A stretch of 58,004 bases of DNA, taken from Psychrobacillus sp. BL-248-WT-3. GTDB taxonomy: Bacteria; Bacillota; Bacilli; Bacillales_A; Planococcaceae. The stretch is taken from the NCBI RefSeq assembly GCF_012843435.1, contig NZ_JABAFC010000023.1:1-58004 (forward strand), read 5' to 3'. The notes under the pieces were generated by a model. It was given only the letters and a program-made list of their open reading frames with translations. It was not told the origin of the DNA and did no database searches. Made by a program: the position numbers and the translations under genes. How positions within the stretch are numbered: the first letter of the stretch is position 1; each line of letters begins with the position of its first letter. This document shows, one piece after another, positions 20,747-31,398 of the stretch.

Positions 20747-21095
20747 GGCTCCAGCTGCAATAGGTCCATACGTCCAGGGTATGGTAGTTAACGGAATGTT
20801 TTACAGCTCAGGTCAAATACCATTAACGCCAACAGGAGAAGTAATTGATGGTTCTATTACGGAACAGACTGACCAAGTTTTCGCTAACTTAGAAGCTGTT
20901 CTAACTGAAGCTGGTTCTTCTTTGTCCAAGGTAGTAAAAACTCTTGTCTTTTTAAAAGATATGAACGATTTTGTTGAATTCAATGCTGCCTATGAAAAAC
21001 ATTTTGGTGATCACAAGCCTGCTCGTTCAGCTGTAGAGGTTGCTCGCTTACCTAAAGATGTAAAGGTAGAAATTGAAGTTATAGCAGTTATTTAA
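20724..21095 (+). CDS. ridA: RidA family enamine/imine deaminase (YabJ)
   Basis: 123 aa, full-length RidA/YjgF fold: [21 protein letters not shown], the substrate-binding Arg in [15 protein letters not shown]. It hydrolyses reactive enamines from PLP enzymes. ATG 20724 has AGGGGTGG upstream; its start lies inside purR, so translation is coupled. In B. subtilis it is needed for full PurR function and SpoVG-linked surfactin control. Confidence 0.95.
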   Translation: MKIVSTNKAPAAIGPYVQGMVVNGMFYSSGQIPLTPTGEVIDGSITEQTDQVFANLEAVLTEAGSSLSKVVKTLVFLKDMNDFVEFNAAYEKHFGDHKPARSAVEVARLPKDVKVEIEVIAVI

Positions 21096-21102
21096 AGCTA
21101 AG

Positions 21103-21136
21103 GCACATGCTTTCTTCGGAAATTATGTGCTTTTTT
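21103..21136 (+). terminator. Intrinsic terminator after ridA
   Basis: GCACATGCTTTC (21103-21114) pairs with GAAATTATGTGC (21119-21130) apart from a 2-nt internal mismatch; a T run follows. Confidence 0.8.
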
Positions 21137-21308
21137 AGATTTTCTTTAAGTATACTTTATTGTCACTCCCACAAGCATTTCATCGAACAATAAGGATACA
21201 AGAACCTCAAGTCATACTCCAAATACGTTTTGTAAAATCCCCTCGTCTTTTATACTATTTTTTAATAATTTTTTAATGTATATAATATTAAAAATATTCC
21301 AAAACAAA

Positions 21309-21336
21309 GCAGGAATTTTTAAATTTTTGTGGAATA
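21309..21336 (+). promoter_or_regulatory. Sigma-H promoter of spoVG
   Basis: GCAGGAATTT (21309) and GTGGAATA (21329) match the sigma-H pattern RNAGGAWWW / RNGAATWW at normal spacing. The AT-rich upstream DNA is of the sort AbrB binds. spoVG is a classical sigma-H gene. Confidence 0.75.
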
Positions 21337-21381
21337 GTAAGTTAATATAGATATTTGCAACTAGGGGGAAGGAGAGATTAT

Positions 21382-21669
21382 ATGGAAGTGACAGATGTGA
21401 GGTTGCGTAAAGTATTAACCGATGGGCGTATGAGGGCAATCGCTTCTATAACACTAGACAACGAGTTTGTAGTCCATGACATTAGAGTTATCGAAGGAAA
21501 TGCAGGGTTATTTGTGGCTATGCCAAGTAAGCGAACACCAGAAGGGGAATTTCGAGATATAGCTCATCCTATAAATGTAGGCACACGATCTAAAATTCAG
21601 GATGCTGTGCTATATGCCTATCATTTAAGTGATGATGTAATAGCGGAAGTGGAAGAAGCGACTATATAA
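21382..21669 (+). CDS. spoVG: Septation/regulatory RNA-binding protein SpoVG
   Basis: 95 aa, [20 protein letters not shown]..  through [11 protein letters not shown], typical of SpoVG. It binds RNA and influences asymmetric division and regulation. ATG 21382 follows AAGGAGAG; the ATG at 21355 is not used. It sits under the sigma-H promoter. Confidence 0.95.
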   Translation: MEVTDVRLRKVLTDGRMRAIASITLDNEFVVHDIRVIEGNAGLFVAMPSKRTPEGEFRDIAHPINVGTRSKIQDAVLYAYHLSDDVIAEVEEATI

Positions 21670-21767
21670 GACTAGCTTCAGTTGTAGTTAGCGTTCTAAA
21701 AAAGGCTATTAGAATCTTATACTTACTAACAGACAACGATATAATATCCATAATAAAATACTTTGAA

Positions 21768-21893
21768 TGTTTTCTAGGGTTCCGCAACTGTCAATGTTGG
21801 TCTGGACCGAGAGAAAACTCACAGCATTGCTGTGTCACGGAAGGATAAAAGCCTGGGAGAAACTGTTTAATAGTTTCTCTCAGGCTTTTTTTT
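21768..21893 (+). ncRNA. Guanidine-I (ykkC) riboswitch with terminator platform
   Basis: The aptamer core is recognisable: CTAGGGTTCCGC, GGTCTGGACCGAGAGAAAA, a CACAGC/GCTGTG hairpin, CACGGAAGGATAAAAGCC and CTGGGAGA. The terminator stem AGCCTGGGAGAAACT (21850-21864) / AGTTTCTCTCAGGCT (21872-21886) with a T tract overlaps the aptamer 3' end, so guanidinium binding should prevent termination. A TATAAT at 21740-21745 is the likely -10. Controls the SMR pair downstream, a standard target. Confidence 0.9.
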
Positions 21894-21923
21894 GAGAAAA
21901 ATAATAATTGGAGGTTTTTTTAG

Positions 21924-22265
21924 ATGGATAAAGCATGGATTAAAGTGTTCATTGCTGCAGTATTTGAGGTTTTTTGGGTTATTGGATTAAAGCATGCAGA
22001 CGATTTTTGGACTTGGGCTGGAACAGTTATTGCTATCTTTATCAGTTTCTATTTAATGATTATGGCTGGTCGAGAACTTCCCGTAGGTACGGTTTATGCT
22101 GTTTTCGTTGGTATAGGTACAGCAGGAACTGTTTTTTCTGAGATTCTATTCTTTGACGAACCATTTCAAGTAGAAAAAGTACTTTTAATCGTACTATTAC
22201 TTGCAGGAGTAATTGGGTTGAAATTAATTACAAAGGAAAAAGTTCAGGAAAGGAATGAATCTTAA
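21924..22265 (+). CDS. ykkC: SMR-family guanidinium exporter subunit (YkkC type)
   Basis: 113 aa, four transmembrane helices. The conserved membrane Glu is in [13 protein letters not shown] (about residue 14), the Gdx/SugE-type context. With its partner it is expected to export guanidinium in exchange for protons, as riboswitch-controlled YkkCD. GGAGG precedes ATG. The stop overlaps the next start by one base (TAATG). Confidence 0.88.
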   Translation: MDKAWIKVFIAAVFEVFWVIGLKHADDFWTWAGTVIAIFISFYLMIMAGRELPVGTVYAVFVGIGTAGTVFSEILFFDEPFQVEKVLLIVLLLAGVIGLKLITKEKVQERNES

Positions 22266-22579
22266 TGGCTTGGATTTCATTAATTTTAGCAGGGGTTTGT
22301 GAAATGTTCGGAGTGGCGATGATAAGTAAATTGCATAAAGATCGTAATTGGCAAGCGGCAGTACTCTTAATACTCGGATTTGGAGCAAGTTTTCTTCTTT
22401 TGGCTTATTCCATGAAAACTCTTCCCATGGGAACAGCGTATGCTATTTGGACAGGTATTGGAGCCTCTGGAGGAGCGATATTAGGGATGGTTTTATATGG
22501 AGAATCTAAAGACCCGAAACGACTAATTTTTATAGGAATGATTTTAGGAGCCGCTGTTGGTCTAAAACTCGTATCATAA
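22265..22579 (+). CDS. ykkD: SMR-family guanidinium exporter subunit (YkkD type)
   Basis: 104 aa, four helices, conserved Glu in VCEMFGVAMISKLHKD (about residue 13) and WTGIGASGGAILGM in the third helix. Overlaps ykkC, consistent with an obligate heterodimer of opposite topology. Insertion of this pair between spoVG and glmU is not the B. subtilis arrangement. Confidence 0.88.
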   Translation: MAWISLILAGVCEMFGVAMISKLHKDRNWQAAVLLILGFGASFLLLAYSMKTLPMGTAYAIWTGIGASGGAILGMVLYGESKDPKRLIFIGMILGAAVGLKLVS

Positions 22580-22943
22580 GATGATTGAGTGTGATGATAA
22601 ATCTTTAGGCTAAAGGTGGAATAAACTATTTATAGATGCCGCCTCCCTTCGCAAAAAAATATAATTTCACTATAATTTATTTAGCAAATGAGTCAATTTT
22701 ATAAATTATCATCATTCTGGAAAAGTTACTACAATAAAGCATAAATCAATTATTAAAAAGCAGATATATGTCATAGTCAATCTAATCATTAAGATTTGTT
22801 ATATAAAGATAAAGTATGATTTAACAAAAAAATATATATATTACTTGTTTTGTCATGTATTTGTCAAGAGATAATTCCTTGAAAAAAACCCTCTTTTCCT
22901 ATATAGTCAAAAGAGGAAATTAGCCCACTGGAGGGAATATCAA
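22580..22943. other. Intergenic region before glmU
   Basis: 364 bp, very AT-rich, no gene seen. A hairpin CCTCTTTT / AAAAGAGG at about 22892-22917 directly precedes the glmU ribosome binding site region but has no T tract. A convincing promoter could not be picked by eye. Confidence 0.4.
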
Positions 22944-24314
22944 ATGACAAATACCTATGCAGTTGTTTTGGCAGCTGGTAAAGGCACTCGTATGAAATCT
23001 AGTCTATATAAAGTATTACATCCTGTGTGTGGAAAGCCAATGGTAGAGCATGTTATTGATAACATGGATCAGGTAGGGGTAGAAAAGATTGTGACTATTG
23101 TTGGTCATGGTGCTGAAATTGTACAAAGTAAGCTTGGGAGCAGAAGCGAATATGCTTTACAATCAGAGCAACTAGGTACGGCACACGCTGTTTTACAAGC
23201 AGAAGAAGTTCTTTCTAACCTGAAGGGAACAACTATTGTTGTGTGTGGCGATACTCCTCTAATAACTGCAGAAACTATTAAGGAATTGCTTAAGCATCAC
23301 AAAGAAACAAATGCAAAAGCTACTATATTGACTGCAATAGCTGAAGATCCAACTGGTTATGGAAGAATTATTCGTACCGAGCAAGGGAACGTTAAGTCTA
23401 TAGTAGAAGACAAAGATGCAAATTCAGAAGAGAAGCTTGTCAAAGAGATTAACTCTGGTACTTACTGCTTTGACAACGAAGCATTATTTAAATCATTAAA
23501 ATTAGTAAAAAATGAAAATACCCAAGGTGAGTATTATTTACCTGATGTTATTGGGATTTTACAACAAGATGGAGAAGTTATTTCTGCATATGCAGCGAAA
23601 GACTTTGATGAAACTCTTGGAATTAATGATCGTGTTGCACTATCGCAAGCAGAACAAATTATGCGTGCTAGAATAGCCCATCACCATATGCGTGAAGGCG
23701 TAACTATTATAGACCCTCAAAGTACATATATAAGCAGTGAAGCAACAATTGGCTCTGACACTGTTCTACAGCCAGGAGTTATCATTGAGGGTAAGACAAT
23801 TATCGGAGAAAAATGTACAATTGGCCCAAATAGCCACATAGTCTCTAGTGTCATTGGTGATGAAACAACTATTCACTCTTCTGTAGTATTATCAAGTGAA
23901 ATTGGTAACCATACCTCAGTAGGCCCATTCGCACACATACGACCAGACTCGGAATTGGGTGACCAAGTTAAGATTGGTAACTTTGTGGAAGTGAAAAAAT
24001 CAGTAGTTGGCAATGGAAGTAAAATCTCTCACCTAAGCTATATGGGCGATGCATCTATAGGAACTAATGTGAATATTGGTTGCGGAGCTATTACGGTTAA
24101 TTACGACGGTAAAAATAAATTTGTAACAACTATTGAAGACGATGCATTTGTTGGATGTAATTCTAATCTCATTGCACCTGTAACAATCGGTAAAAAGGGA
24201 TATATAGCAGCAGGATCTACGATTACTAAGGATGTTCCAGGTGAAGCACTTGCTATTGGTCGTGCTCGACAAGAAAACAAAGAAGGCTACGTAAACAAAC
24301 TCAATCTAAAATAA
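22944..24314 (+). CDS. glmU: Bifunctional GlmU (GlcNAc-1-P uridyltransferase / GlcN-1-P acetyltransferase)
   Basis: 456 aa. The N-terminal nucleotidyltransferase domain has [24 protein letters not shown]; from about residue 250 a left-handed beta-helix of hexapeptide repeats ([31 protein letters not shown]) gives the acetyltransferase. Makes UDP-GlcNAc for wall and teichoic acid. GGAGGG precedes ATG. prs follows after 25 nt as usual. Confidence 0.97.
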   Translation: MTNTYAVVLAAGKGTRMKSSLYKVLHPVCGKPMVEHVIDNMDQVGVEKIVTIVGHGAEIVQSKLGSRSEYALQSEQLGTAHAVLQAEEVLSNLKGTTIVVCGDTPLITAETIKELLKHHKETNAKATILTAIAEDPTGYGRIIRTEQGNVKSIVEDKDANSEEKLVKEINSGTYCFDNEALFKSLKLVKNENTQGEYYLPDVIGILQQDGEVISAYAAKDFDETLGINDRVALSQAEQIMRARIAHHHMREGVTIIDPQSTYISSEATIGSDTVLQPGVIIEGKTIIGEKCTIGPNSHIVSSVIGDETTIHSSVVLSSEIGNHTSVGPFAHIRPDSELGDQVKIGNFVEVKKSVVGNGSKISHLSYMGDASIGTNVNIGCGAITVNYDGKNKFVTTIEDDAFVGCNSNLIAPVTIGKKGYIAAGSTITKDVPGEALAIGRARQENKEGYVNKLNLK

Positions 24315-24339
24315 CCAATTACTATTCAGGAGGATTATC

Positions 24340-25299
24340 ATGACTCATCGATATGAAAATGCCAAACTAAAAATATTTACTCTTAATTCGAATAAGAAAT
24401 TAGCAGAAGAAATTGCAAAAGAGGTTGGAGTTCCGCTAGGGAAAAGTACTGTAACAAGATTTAGCGATGGCGAAGTCCAAATTAATATCGAAGAGAGCAT
24501 ACGTGGATGTGATGTATTTATCGTTCAATCCACTTCAGGTCCTGTAAACGAAAATATAATGGAATTATTAATCATGTTAGATGCAGTTAAACGTGCTTCT
24601 GCTCGTACCGTAAGTGTTGTATTACCTTATTACGGATATGCTCGACAAGACAGAAAAGCTCGTGCTCGTGAACCGATCACAGCTAAGCTAGTAGCTAACC
24701 TGCTAACTTCTGCTGGAGCAACTCGCGCAATTGTTTTAGACTTGCATGCACCACAAATCCAAGGTTTCTTCGATATTCCAATCGATCATTTAGTAGCTGT
24801 GCCTATCTTATCTGACTACTTCTTAACGAAAAACCTAGATCCTTCTCAAATTGTTATTGTTTCACCTGACCATGGTGGAGTTACTCGTGCACGTAAAATG
24901 GCAGACCGTTTGAAAGCGCCAATTGCTATTATTGATAAACGACGTCCACGCCCTAATGTTGCAGAAGTAATGAACATAGTTGGTAATGTAGAAGGAAAAA
25001 CGGCAATTTTAATCGACGATATTATTGATACTGCGGGAACTATATCGATTGCTGCTGCGGCCTTAATGGAAAGCGGTGCAAAAGAAGTGTATGCATGTTG
25101 TACACACCCAGTGCTATCGGGGCCAGCAATTGAACGTATAGATAACTCTGTTATTAAAGAATTGGTTATTACAAACTCTATTCAATTACCAGAAGATAAG
25201 CACTCACCAAAAATTAAAGAACTATCAGTTGCAAAATTATTAGGTGATGCAATTGTTCGTGTATTTGAAGAAAAATCTGTAAGTACTTTGTTTGATTAA
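24340..25299 (+). CDS. prs: Ribose-phosphate pyrophosphokinase
   Basis: 319 aa. Class I PRPP synthase with [30 protein letters not shown], the flexible-loop RARK region and the PRPP/ribose-5-P site [12 protein letters not shown]. Supplies PRPP for nucleotides, His and Trp and for PurR signalling. AGGAGGA precedes ATG. The ctc leader hairpin follows directly. Confidence 0.97.
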   Translation: MTHRYENAKLKIFTLNSNKKLAEEIAKEVGVPLGKSTVTRFSDGEVQINIEESIRGCDVFIVQSTSGPVNENIMELLIMLDAVKRASARTVSVVLPYYGYARQDRKARAREPITAKLVANLLTSAGATRAIVLDLHAPQIQGFFDIPIDHLVAVPILSDYFLTKNLDPSQIVIVSPDHGGVTRARKMADRLKAPIAIIDKRRPRPNVAEVMNIVGNVEGKTAILIDDIIDTAGTISIAAAALMESGAKEVYACCTHPVLSGPAIERIDNSVIKELVITNSIQLPEDKHSPKIKELSVAKLLGDAIVRVFEEKSVSTLFD

Positions 25300-25309
25300 T
25301 CTCATAGAT

Positions 25310-25335
25310 GTTTGAATCATCCTCCCGAAGGGTAT
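25310..25335 (+). promoter_or_regulatory. Sigma-B promoter of ctc
   Basis: GTTTGA (25310-25315), 14-bp spacer, GGGTAT (25330-25335), matching the sigma-B consensus GTTTAA / GGGTAT. The expected start (about 25342) lies after the left arm of the hairpin at 25315-25328. ctc is a classical sigma-B gene in B. subtilis. Confidence 0.8.
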
Positions 25336-25378
25336 CTTATCTTTAGTTACCAATTACATCGGGAGGATGATTTTATTT
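25315..25378 (+). promoter_or_regulatory. RBS-sequestering hairpin / possible terminator before ctc
   Basis: A perfect 14-bp inverted repeat: AATCATCCTCCCGA (25315-25328) and TCGGGAGGATGATT (25359-25372), followed by TTTTATTT. The right arm contains the ctc ribosome binding site GGGAGG. Inside the 30-nt loop, GGTA/TACC can pair further. In a transcript coming from prs, the hairpin would hide the site or terminate; a sigma-B transcript starting in the loop lacks the left arm. Confidence 0.75.
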
Positions 25379-25993
25379 ATGGCTACAATTATTAAAGCAC
25401 AAAAGAGAGAACATAAAAACAATACCAAGCTAAGAAATAGTGGGTACATACCGGCAGTTGTATATGGTTTTGAAACAGAGTCTCAACCAATTGCGGTAGA
25501 TGAAAAAGATTTAATAAAAACATTACGTGAAGTTGGTAGAAATGGCGTAATGAAAATTGATGTAGAAGGTCAATCTCTAAACGTTGTATTGAATGATTAT
25601 CAAATGAATATATTAAAGGCTCAAATGATTCATGCGGACTTTCTCGCGATTAATATGAAGGAAGAATTAGAAGTAAGTGTAACAGTTAACACAACTGGAA
25701 CTTCTGTAGGTGTCTCAGAGGGTGGATTACTTCAACAGCCAAACAGAGAACTTACTGTTATTGTAAAACCTTCCGATATTCCAGATTCTATAGAAGTAGA
25801 TGTAACTAATATCGCTATCGGTGATACGCTAACAGTTGGAGACGTTCGTGAAAAGGTAGATTATAAAATAGTCGAAGATGACGACTATACTTTAGTAACT
25901 GTATCTGCTCCAAGAGTTGAGACAGAATCGGATACTGAAACAGAAGCTGAGGCAGATGCCGAAGGAACAGAAGAAGCATCCTCAGAGGAATAA
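25379..25993 (+). CDS. ctc: Ribosomal protein bL25, long form (general stress protein Ctc)
   Basis: 204 aa: N-terminal L25 5S-rRNA-binding domain (IIKAQKRE, LRNSGYIPAVVYG), C-terminal TL5/CTC beta domain and an acidic Glu/Asp/Thr tail. It binds 5S rRNA and is stress-induced. ATG 25379 is 12 nt after the start of the GGGAGG; the in-frame ATG 25367 lies within the hairpin stem. Terminator at 26036. Confidence 0.93.
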   Translation: MATIIKAQKREHKNNTKLRNSGYIPAVVYGFETESQPIAVDEKDLIKTLREVGRNGVMKIDVEGQSLNVVLNDYQMNILKAQMIHADFLAINMKEELEVSVTVNTTGTSVGVSEGGLLQQPNRELTVIVKPSDIPDSIEVDVTNIAIGDTLTVGDVREKVDYKIVEDDDYTLVTVSAPRVETESDTETEAEADAEGTEEASSEE

Positions 25994-26035
25994 AGTAATA
26001 GGGTGAGTCCCTACTAAAATTATGCAAGCAATCCT

Positions 26036-26073
26036 AAAGGCGAGAATGATGTTTAATCGACATTCTCGTCTTT
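26036..26073 (+). terminator. Intrinsic terminator after ctc
   Basis: AAAGGCGAGAATG (26036-26048) pairs along its length with CATTCTCGTCTTT (26061-26073), one G-U pair. Confidence 0.8.
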
Positions 26074-26228
26074 AGTTATGCACCGATACAATTATTAGTT
26101 TAGGAACTGGGTTCCATTCTTTTGCTTTAAAAGAAGGTGATGTTCCAAGTGAACAAACTGATTTATGGGCTTTACTCATCCCTCTTATGTTAAAATAAAA
26201 GAAATAAGGTTAAAAGGAATGGAAAGAA

Positions 26229-26792
26229 ATGAAAATGATCGTTGGCCTAGGAAACCCAGGCAAGCAATATGAAGGAACAAGACATAATATTGGTTTTCAT
26301 GTAATAGATGAACTGTCCAAGCGTTTAAACATTCCCCTCAATCAATCAAAATTTAATGGAATGTACGGCGCTGGCTTTGTAGGAACTGAAAAAGTGATGC
26401 TTCTAAAACCTTTAACATATATGAATTTATCGGGAGAATGTATCGTTCCGATGATGAATTATTTTGATGTAGAGGATGAGGAATTAGTTGTTATTTATGA
26501 TGATTTAGACTTACAAGCCGGGAAGCTACGACTTCGCCAAAAGGGAAGTGCGGGAGGTCATAACGGGATTAAGTCCATCATTCAACATTTGGGTACACAG
26601 GAATTTAATCGAATTCGAATAGGAGTGGACCGTCCAAAAAACGGGATGAAGGTTCCAGACTATGTACTCTCCAATTTCACCAATGAAGAAAAACCAGAAA
26701 TTGATTTAGCGATTAAAAAGAGCGCGGATGCTTGCGAACAATGGTTTACGAAGAGCTTTCTTGAAGTAATGAATGTTTTTAATGGTGCATAA
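26229..26792 (+). CDS. pth: Peptidyl-tRNA hydrolase
   Basis: 187 aa. [18 protein letters not shown] holds catalytic His 19 and Asn 10; [23 protein letters not shown] is also typical. Releases tRNA from peptidyl-tRNA drop-off. The B. subtilis gene is spoVC. AAAGGAATGG precedes ATG. Followed by fin. Confidence 0.96.
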   Translation: MKMIVGLGNPGKQYEGTRHNIGFHVIDELSKRLNIPLNQSKFNGMYGAGFVGTEKVMLLKPLTYMNLSGECIVPMMNYFDVEDEELVVIYDDLDLQAGKLRLRQKGSAGGHNGIKSIIQHLGTQEFNRIRIGVDRPKNGMKVPDYVLSNFTNEEKPEIDLAIKKSADACEQWFTKSFLEVMNVFNGA

Positions 26793-26838
26793 AAGTTGAA
26801 GTAAAAGCCTATACTTCCTAAAAAGGGGGTTAATGGCT

Positions 26839-27069
26839 ATGCCGATTCGTTATAGATGTCGCCATTGTGAAACAGAAGTTGGTCAGCTACCATTCGATTC
26901 CATAGACGAGGCTTTTTTAGAAAAACACAATATTGAGCCAGAAGAACAACACATATATATACAACCGGGGGCTGAGGGAGATTATACGATACAGTGTATT
27001 TGTGAAGAGTGTCAAACCTCTTTGCAAAAGTTTCCTAGCTATTATGCATTAAAAAAATGGATACAGTAA
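26839..27069 (+). CDS. fin: Anti-sigma-F factor Fin (YabK)
   Basis: 76 aa zinc-ribbon-like protein: CRHC near the N-terminus and CICEEC near the C-terminus. Fin inhibits sigma-F in the forespore to help the switch to sigma-G. ATG 26839 aligns with the family's MALHYYCRHC start and suits the AAGGGGG; ATG 26833 is an alternative. It lies between pth and mfd as in B. subtilis. Confidence 0.9.
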   Translation: MPIRYRCRHCETEVGQLPFDSIDEAFLEKHNIEPEEQHIYIQPGAEGDYTIQCICEECQTSLQKFPSYYALKKWIQ

Positions 27070-27070
27070 A

Positions 27071-27106
27071 CGCTTTGGCACACTTCGTGCACAAAGCCTT
27101 TTTCTG
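27071..27106 (+). terminator. Intrinsic terminator after fin
   Basis: GCTTTGGCAC pairs with GTGCACAAAGC (one mismatch/bulge), then CTTTTT. Confidence 0.7.
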
Positions 27107-27160
27107 TTTTTAATTGTAGCGTAAATCGTTTGTATGTTTATTAGATAAGGGTGGGTGAAA

Positions 27161-30100
27161 ATGGAATTACTAAGTAATGTATTAATCGAAGATAAACAAA
27201 TGCAAAAGCTAGTGAAAGATTTAGAGAATGGTATAGACCAAACATTAATCACGGGTCTATCAGGAAGCGCACGTGCTGTCTTTACTAAAATGCTTCATAA
27301 GGAATTAGATAAACCCATTCTGATTGTTACACCGAACCTTTTACACGCTCAAAAGCTTGCTGAGGATTTAGTCAAGCTAATTGGAGAAGACTTAGTTCGT
27401 TTATACCCAGCCGATGAATTGATAGCTGCAGATATAACTATTGCCAGCCCCGAATTGCGTGCACAACGTTTAGAAACATTAGATCACATGTTAAATATAA
27501 AAAAAGGTGTCTATATTGTTCCAGTGTCTGGCCTGAAAAAGCGAATGGGGAACGTAGAGGATTGGAAAAATAGCTCCATCTCCCTGAAGGAGGGAGAGGA
27601 TCTTGTATTAGACAATTTCCTGCAAGGTTTAGTAGACATGGGTTATGTACGTCAGCCTATGGTTACCACTCCAGGAGAGTTTGCATTACGAGGCGGTATT
27701 ATAGATATATATCCACTATATTTGGAAGATCCTATTCGGATAGAGTTATTTGACACAGAAGTAGATTCCATTCGTACCTTTTCTGCAGAGGATCAACGGT
27801 CATTAAAAAAATTAAAAGACGTTCGTATTTTACCTGCGACTGAATATGTTTTAACAAAAGAGAAAAAAATGATGCTAGCACAAAAGCTCGAGGAAGCATT
27901 AGCGGAAAGCTTGAAAAAGGTTAAGCTGTCGGATATTAAAGAAAAATTTTATCAAAATATACAACAGGATATAGAACTTTTAAAACAAGGAGAACAACCA
28001 AAGGAGTTTATGAAGTACATCTCCTTGATAGAAGAAGACAGCTTTTTAGGAAGTTATTTTGATCCACAAGGAATTGTTATGTTCGATGAGCTTGGAAGAA
28101 TCCAAGAAGTAACAGAGACTTTGGAAAAAGAAGAAAATGATTGGTATCTTTCCTTATTAGAAGAAGGAAAGACTGTCCACAGTGTAAAACCATCGTACCA
28201 CTTGAAAGAAATCATTCATATGCTTTCTAACTATAAGGTGTACCTATCATTATTTTCACGTACTTTTTCTGGCATTGTTATAAAGAAGGCGATGAGCGTT
28301 TCGTGTAAGCCTATGCAAAATTTCCATGGACAAATGCATCTGCTAAAAAATGAAACGGAGAGATTTGCTCAAGGTAAATTTAGAGTAATTATTTTAGCAG
28401 ATGGTAAAGACCGTGTTCAAAAAGTCCATGCGGTTCTAGAAGATTATGAAATAGTTTCTCAGATTGGTACGTCTACAAATGATTTAAATAACCCAGGAAT
28501 TTTTATCGTAGAGGGAGACCTGGAAGCAGGTTTCGAATTACCTCTTCAAAGAATAGCCGTCATAACGGATTCGGAATTGTTTAAGCAAAAGAGTAAGAAA
28601 AAATCTCGTACACAAAAAGTGACGAACGCTGAACGTATAAAAAGCTATTCAGAAATAAAGCCTGGAGACAATGTTGTACATATCCATCATGGGATAGGGA
28701 AATATATAGGAATAGAAACCTTGCTTGTGAACGGCGTTCATAAAGACTATTTGCATATACGTTATCGAGGCGAGGATAAACTCTATGTACCAGTAGATCA
28801 AATAGATCTTATCCAAAAGTATGTTGCTTCAGGGGAAAAGGATCCAAAGCTTCATAAATTAGGCGGAACCGATTGGAAGAAAACAAAATCCAAAGTTTCA
28901 GCGGCAGTTCAAGATATTGCAGATGAGCTGATCAAGCTCTACGCTAAGCGTGAGGCTGAGGTTGGATATGCTTTTGAGCCTGATGGAGAGATGCAGCACA
29001 CCTTTGAGGCAGCTTTCCCGTATGAGGAAACCGAGGATCAGCTACGGACAATTCAAGAGGTTAAACGAGACATGGAGAGACCAAGACCGATGGATCGTCT
29101 AGTTTGTGGCGATGTGGGCTATGGTAAGACCGAGGTTGCGATCCGTGCTGCTTTTAAAGCTGTGATGGAAGGAAAACAGGTAGCATTTCTATGTCCTACT
29201 ACCATTCTTGCGCAACAACATTATGAAACGATGTTGGAACGTTTTCAAGACTTCCCAATTGAGGTAGGGATGCTAAGCCGTTTCCGCACAAAGAAGCAAC
29301 AGGCAGAAACAATTACCGGACTGAAAAAGGGTCTAGTGGATATAGTAGTTGGAACTCACCGTATCCTGTCAAAGGATGTAGAATATCAAGATTTAGGGCT
29401 ATTGGTAGTGGATGAGGAGCAACGTTTCGGAGTTAAGCATAAAGAAAAGATTAAGCAGCTTAAAACAAACGTTGATGTTTTAACGCTTACTGCCACTCCA
29501 ATTCCTCGTACCCTCCATATGTCGATGATTGGAGTACGGGATTTATCCGTTATCGAAACTCCCCCTAAAAACCGTTTCCCAGTGCAAACATATGTAATGG
29601 AATATAACGGAGCTTTAGTTAGGGAATCTATTGAGAGAGAACTGGCTAGGGGAGGACAGGCATTTTTCCTATACAACCGCGTTGAGGACATCACTCGCAA
29701 GGTTGATGAGATCCAAATGTTAGTCCCAACGGCTAGAGTAGGCTATGCACATGGGCAAATGTCCGAGAAGGAGCTAGAGTCTGTCATTATCAGCTTTTTA
29801 GAGGGAGAGTATGATGTCCTTGTGACAACTACTATTATAGAAACTGGAATTGATATACCGAATGTTAATACGTTGATCATCCATGATGCGGATAAAATGG
29901 GGCTGTCCCAGCTGTATCAGCTACGTGGACGCGTAGGTCGTTCTAATCGTGTGGCCTATGCCTACTTAATGTATCAAAGGGACAAAGTGTTAACTGATGT
30001 AGCAGAAAAAAGGCTACAGGCGGTTAAGGAATTTACAGAGCTTGGATCTGGCTTCAAGATAGCGATGAGAGATTTATCTATCCGAGGAGCAGGAAATCTA

Positions 30101-30688
30101 TTGGGCTCACAGCAGCACGGATTTATTGATTCGGTAGGATTTGATCTATATACGCAAATGCTAGAAGAAGCTATACAAGAAAAACAAACTGGAACTAAAA
30201 AAGAAGAAGTACAAGATATTGAAATTGTATTAGGAGTAGAAGCATATATTTCAGATGAGTATATTGCAGATGGATATCAAAAAATTCAAATGTATAAGCG
30301 AGTCAAGGCAATGGAAACAGAAGAAGAGTATTTGGACATTGTTGAAGAATTACAGGACCGTTTTGGAGATATGCCTCTAGAAACGGAAGTACTTCTTAGA
30401 ATTGCTCGTATGAAGGTCTGGGGTAAAATTGCTGGAATAGAATCTATTAAAGAAGCCAATAAGATAACATCCATTAGGCTGAGTGAGTCTGGAACACAAT
30501 CTATTGATGGTGCATTACTGTTAGAGGAAACGATGAAGTTTGGTCGTGCTGTAGGCTTTAATGTAGATAAGGGCAACTTAGTTGTCACCATAGATGAACG
30601 TAAAATAGGAAAGTTAAATACGTTTGATGTATTAGAAGAAATAATGAGTTTATTACCTAAAGCAAAAAAGAAATTAGAAGTAAATTAA
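27161..30688 (+). CDS. mfd: Transcription-repair coupling factor
   Basis: 1175 aa. The UvrB-homology region is at the N-terminus, the RNA polymerase-interacting CarD-like domain ([18 protein letters not shown]) is central, and RecG-like helicase motifs follow: Walker [10 protein letters not shown] (about 650), DEEQ (about 751), TATPIPRTL and QLRGRVGR. It removes stalled polymerase and recruits UvrAB. ATG 27161 follows AAGGGTGG; GTG 27155 is an alternative. Confidence 0.97.
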   Translation: MELLSNVLIEDKQMQKLVKDLENGIDQTLITGLSGSARAVFTKMLHKELDKPILIVTPNLLHAQKLAEDLVKLIGEDLVRLYPADELIAADITIASPELRAQRLETLDHMLNIKKGVYIVPVSGLKKRMGNVEDWKNSSISLKEGEDLVLDNFLQGLVDMGYVRQPMVTTPGEFALRGGIIDIYPLYLEDPIRIELFDTEVDSIRTFSAEDQRSLKKLKDVRILPATEYVLTKEKKMMLAQKLEEALAESLKKVKLSDIKEKFYQNIQQDIELLKQGEQPKEFMKYISLIEEDSFLGSYFDPQGIVMFDELGRIQEVTETLEKEENDWYLSLLEEGKTVHSVKPSYHLKEIIHMLSNYKVYLSLFSRTFSGIVIKKAMSVSCKPMQNFHGQMHLLKNETERFAQGKFRVIILADGKDRVQKVHAVLEDYEIVSQIGTSTNDLNNPGIFIVEGDLEAGFELPLQRIAVITDSELFKQKSKKKSRTQKVTNAERIKSYSEIKPGDNVVHIHHGIGKYIGIETLLVNGVHKDYLHIRYRGEDKLYVPVDQIDLIQKYVASGEKDPKLHKLGGTDWKKTKSKVSAAVQDIADELIKLYAKREAEVGYAFEPDGEMQHTFEAAFPYEETEDQLRTIQEVKRDMERPRPMDRLVCGDVGYGKTEVAIRAAFKAVMEGKQVAFLCPTTILAQQHYETMLERFQDFPIEVGMLSRFRTKKQQAETITGLKKGLVDIVVGTHRILSKDVEYQDLGLLVVDEEQRFGVKHKEKIKQLKTNVDVLTLTATPIPRTLHMSMIGVRDLSVIETPPKNRFPVQTYVMEYNGALVRESIERELARGGQAFFLYNRVEDITRKVDEIQMLVPTARVGYAHGQMSEKELESVIISFLEGEYDVLVTTTIIETGIDIPNVNTLIIHDADKMGLSQLYQLRGRVGRSNRVAYAYLMYQRDKVLTDVAEKRLQAVKEFTELGSGFKIAMRDLSIRGAGNLLGSQQHGFIDSVGFDLYTQMLEEAIQEKQTGTKKEEVQDIEIVLGVEAYISDEYIADGYQKIQMYKRVKAMETEEEYLDIVEELQDRFGDMPLETEVLLRIARMKVWGKIAGIESIKEANKITSIRLSESGTQSIDGALLLEETMKFGRAVGFNVDKGNLVVTIDERKIGKLNTFDVLEEIMSLLPKAKKKLEVN

Positions 30689-30694
30689 CGTATT

Positions 30695-30724
30695 GCATAT
30701 TATTGGGTAATGTGAGGCATACTA
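30695..30724 (+). promoter_or_regulatory. Sigma-G promoter of spoVT
   Basis: GCATA (30695-30699), exactly 18 bp, CATACTA (30718-30724), matching GMATR-N18-CATNHTA. spoVT is a forespore sigma-G gene. Confidence 0.8.
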
Positions 30725-30776
30725 TGGCAGAAATGAACTTTAATTTCCATTCTGTCGAAAGAGAGGCACACATTAC

Positions 30777-31313
30777 ATGAAAGCAACAGGCATAGTACGT
30801 AGAATTGATGATCTAGGTAGAGTTGTAATTCCAAAAGAAATACGTAGAACCCTTCGTATACGAGAAGGTGATCCTTTAGAAATCTTTACAGACCGAGAAG
30901 GAGAAATTATCCTAAAAAAATATTCTCCAATTAGTGAGCTTGGAGACTTTGCAAAAGAGTATGCTGAAACGCTTTATGAAACGTTAGGTACGCCAGTACT
31001 TATTAGTGATCGCGATGAAATGATTGCTGCAGCAGGGTTATCTAAGAAGGATTATTTAAAACGTCGTTTAAGTTCCGACGTTGAGGATGTAGTGAATAAT
31101 AGAACAATGGTAGTGGAAAAGCATGAAAACTCAGTAGAATGGGTACCGGGAGTAGTTGAAACAGTTAAATCCTACTGTATCGCTCCAATCATTGCTTCTG
31201 GTGATCCGATAGGCGCTATATTCCTATTCTCTAAAGTGCATTTTATCGGAGAAGCAGAAATGAAAGCTATCGAAACAGCAGCTAATTTCTTAGCAAAACA
31301 AATGGAGAGCTAA
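30777..31313 (+). CDS. spoVT: Stage V sporulation regulator SpoVT
   Basis: 178 aa. An N-terminal AbrB-type domain (MKATGIVRRIDDLGRVVIPKEIRRTLRI) is joined to a C-terminal GAF domain. It tunes the sigma-G regulon in the forespore. The length and domain order match. Preceded by a sigma-G promoter; a palindrome at 31319-31342 follows. Confidence 0.96.
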   Translation: MKATGIVRRIDDLGRVVIPKEIRRTLRIREGDPLEIFTDREGEIILKKYSPISELGDFAKEYAETLYETLGTPVLISDRDEMIAAAGLSKKDYLKRRLSSDVEDVVNNRTMVVEKHENSVEWVPGVVETVKSYCIAPIIASGDPIGAIFLFSKVHFIGEAEMKAIETAANFLAKQMES

Positions 31314-31318
31314 ATGAA

Positions 31319-31342
31319 CCTTCCTCTTGTACAAGAGGAAGG
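31319..31342 (+). terminator. Palindromic terminator-like hairpin after spoVT
   Basis: CCTTCCTCTTGT is followed directly by its reverse complement; tail ATTCTTTAT is only moderately T-rich. Confidence 0.6.
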
Positions 31343-31398
31343 ATTCTTTATATTCATGTATAATAGTGCTATTGCTGGATGGAAGAAGGATTTTAAAA

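Noticed and set aside
26090-26198. Protein-like frame (about 36 codons) between ctc and pth
   Set aside because: No ATG, GTG or TTG start in frame after the preceding stop and no ribosome binding site; at most a gene remnant.
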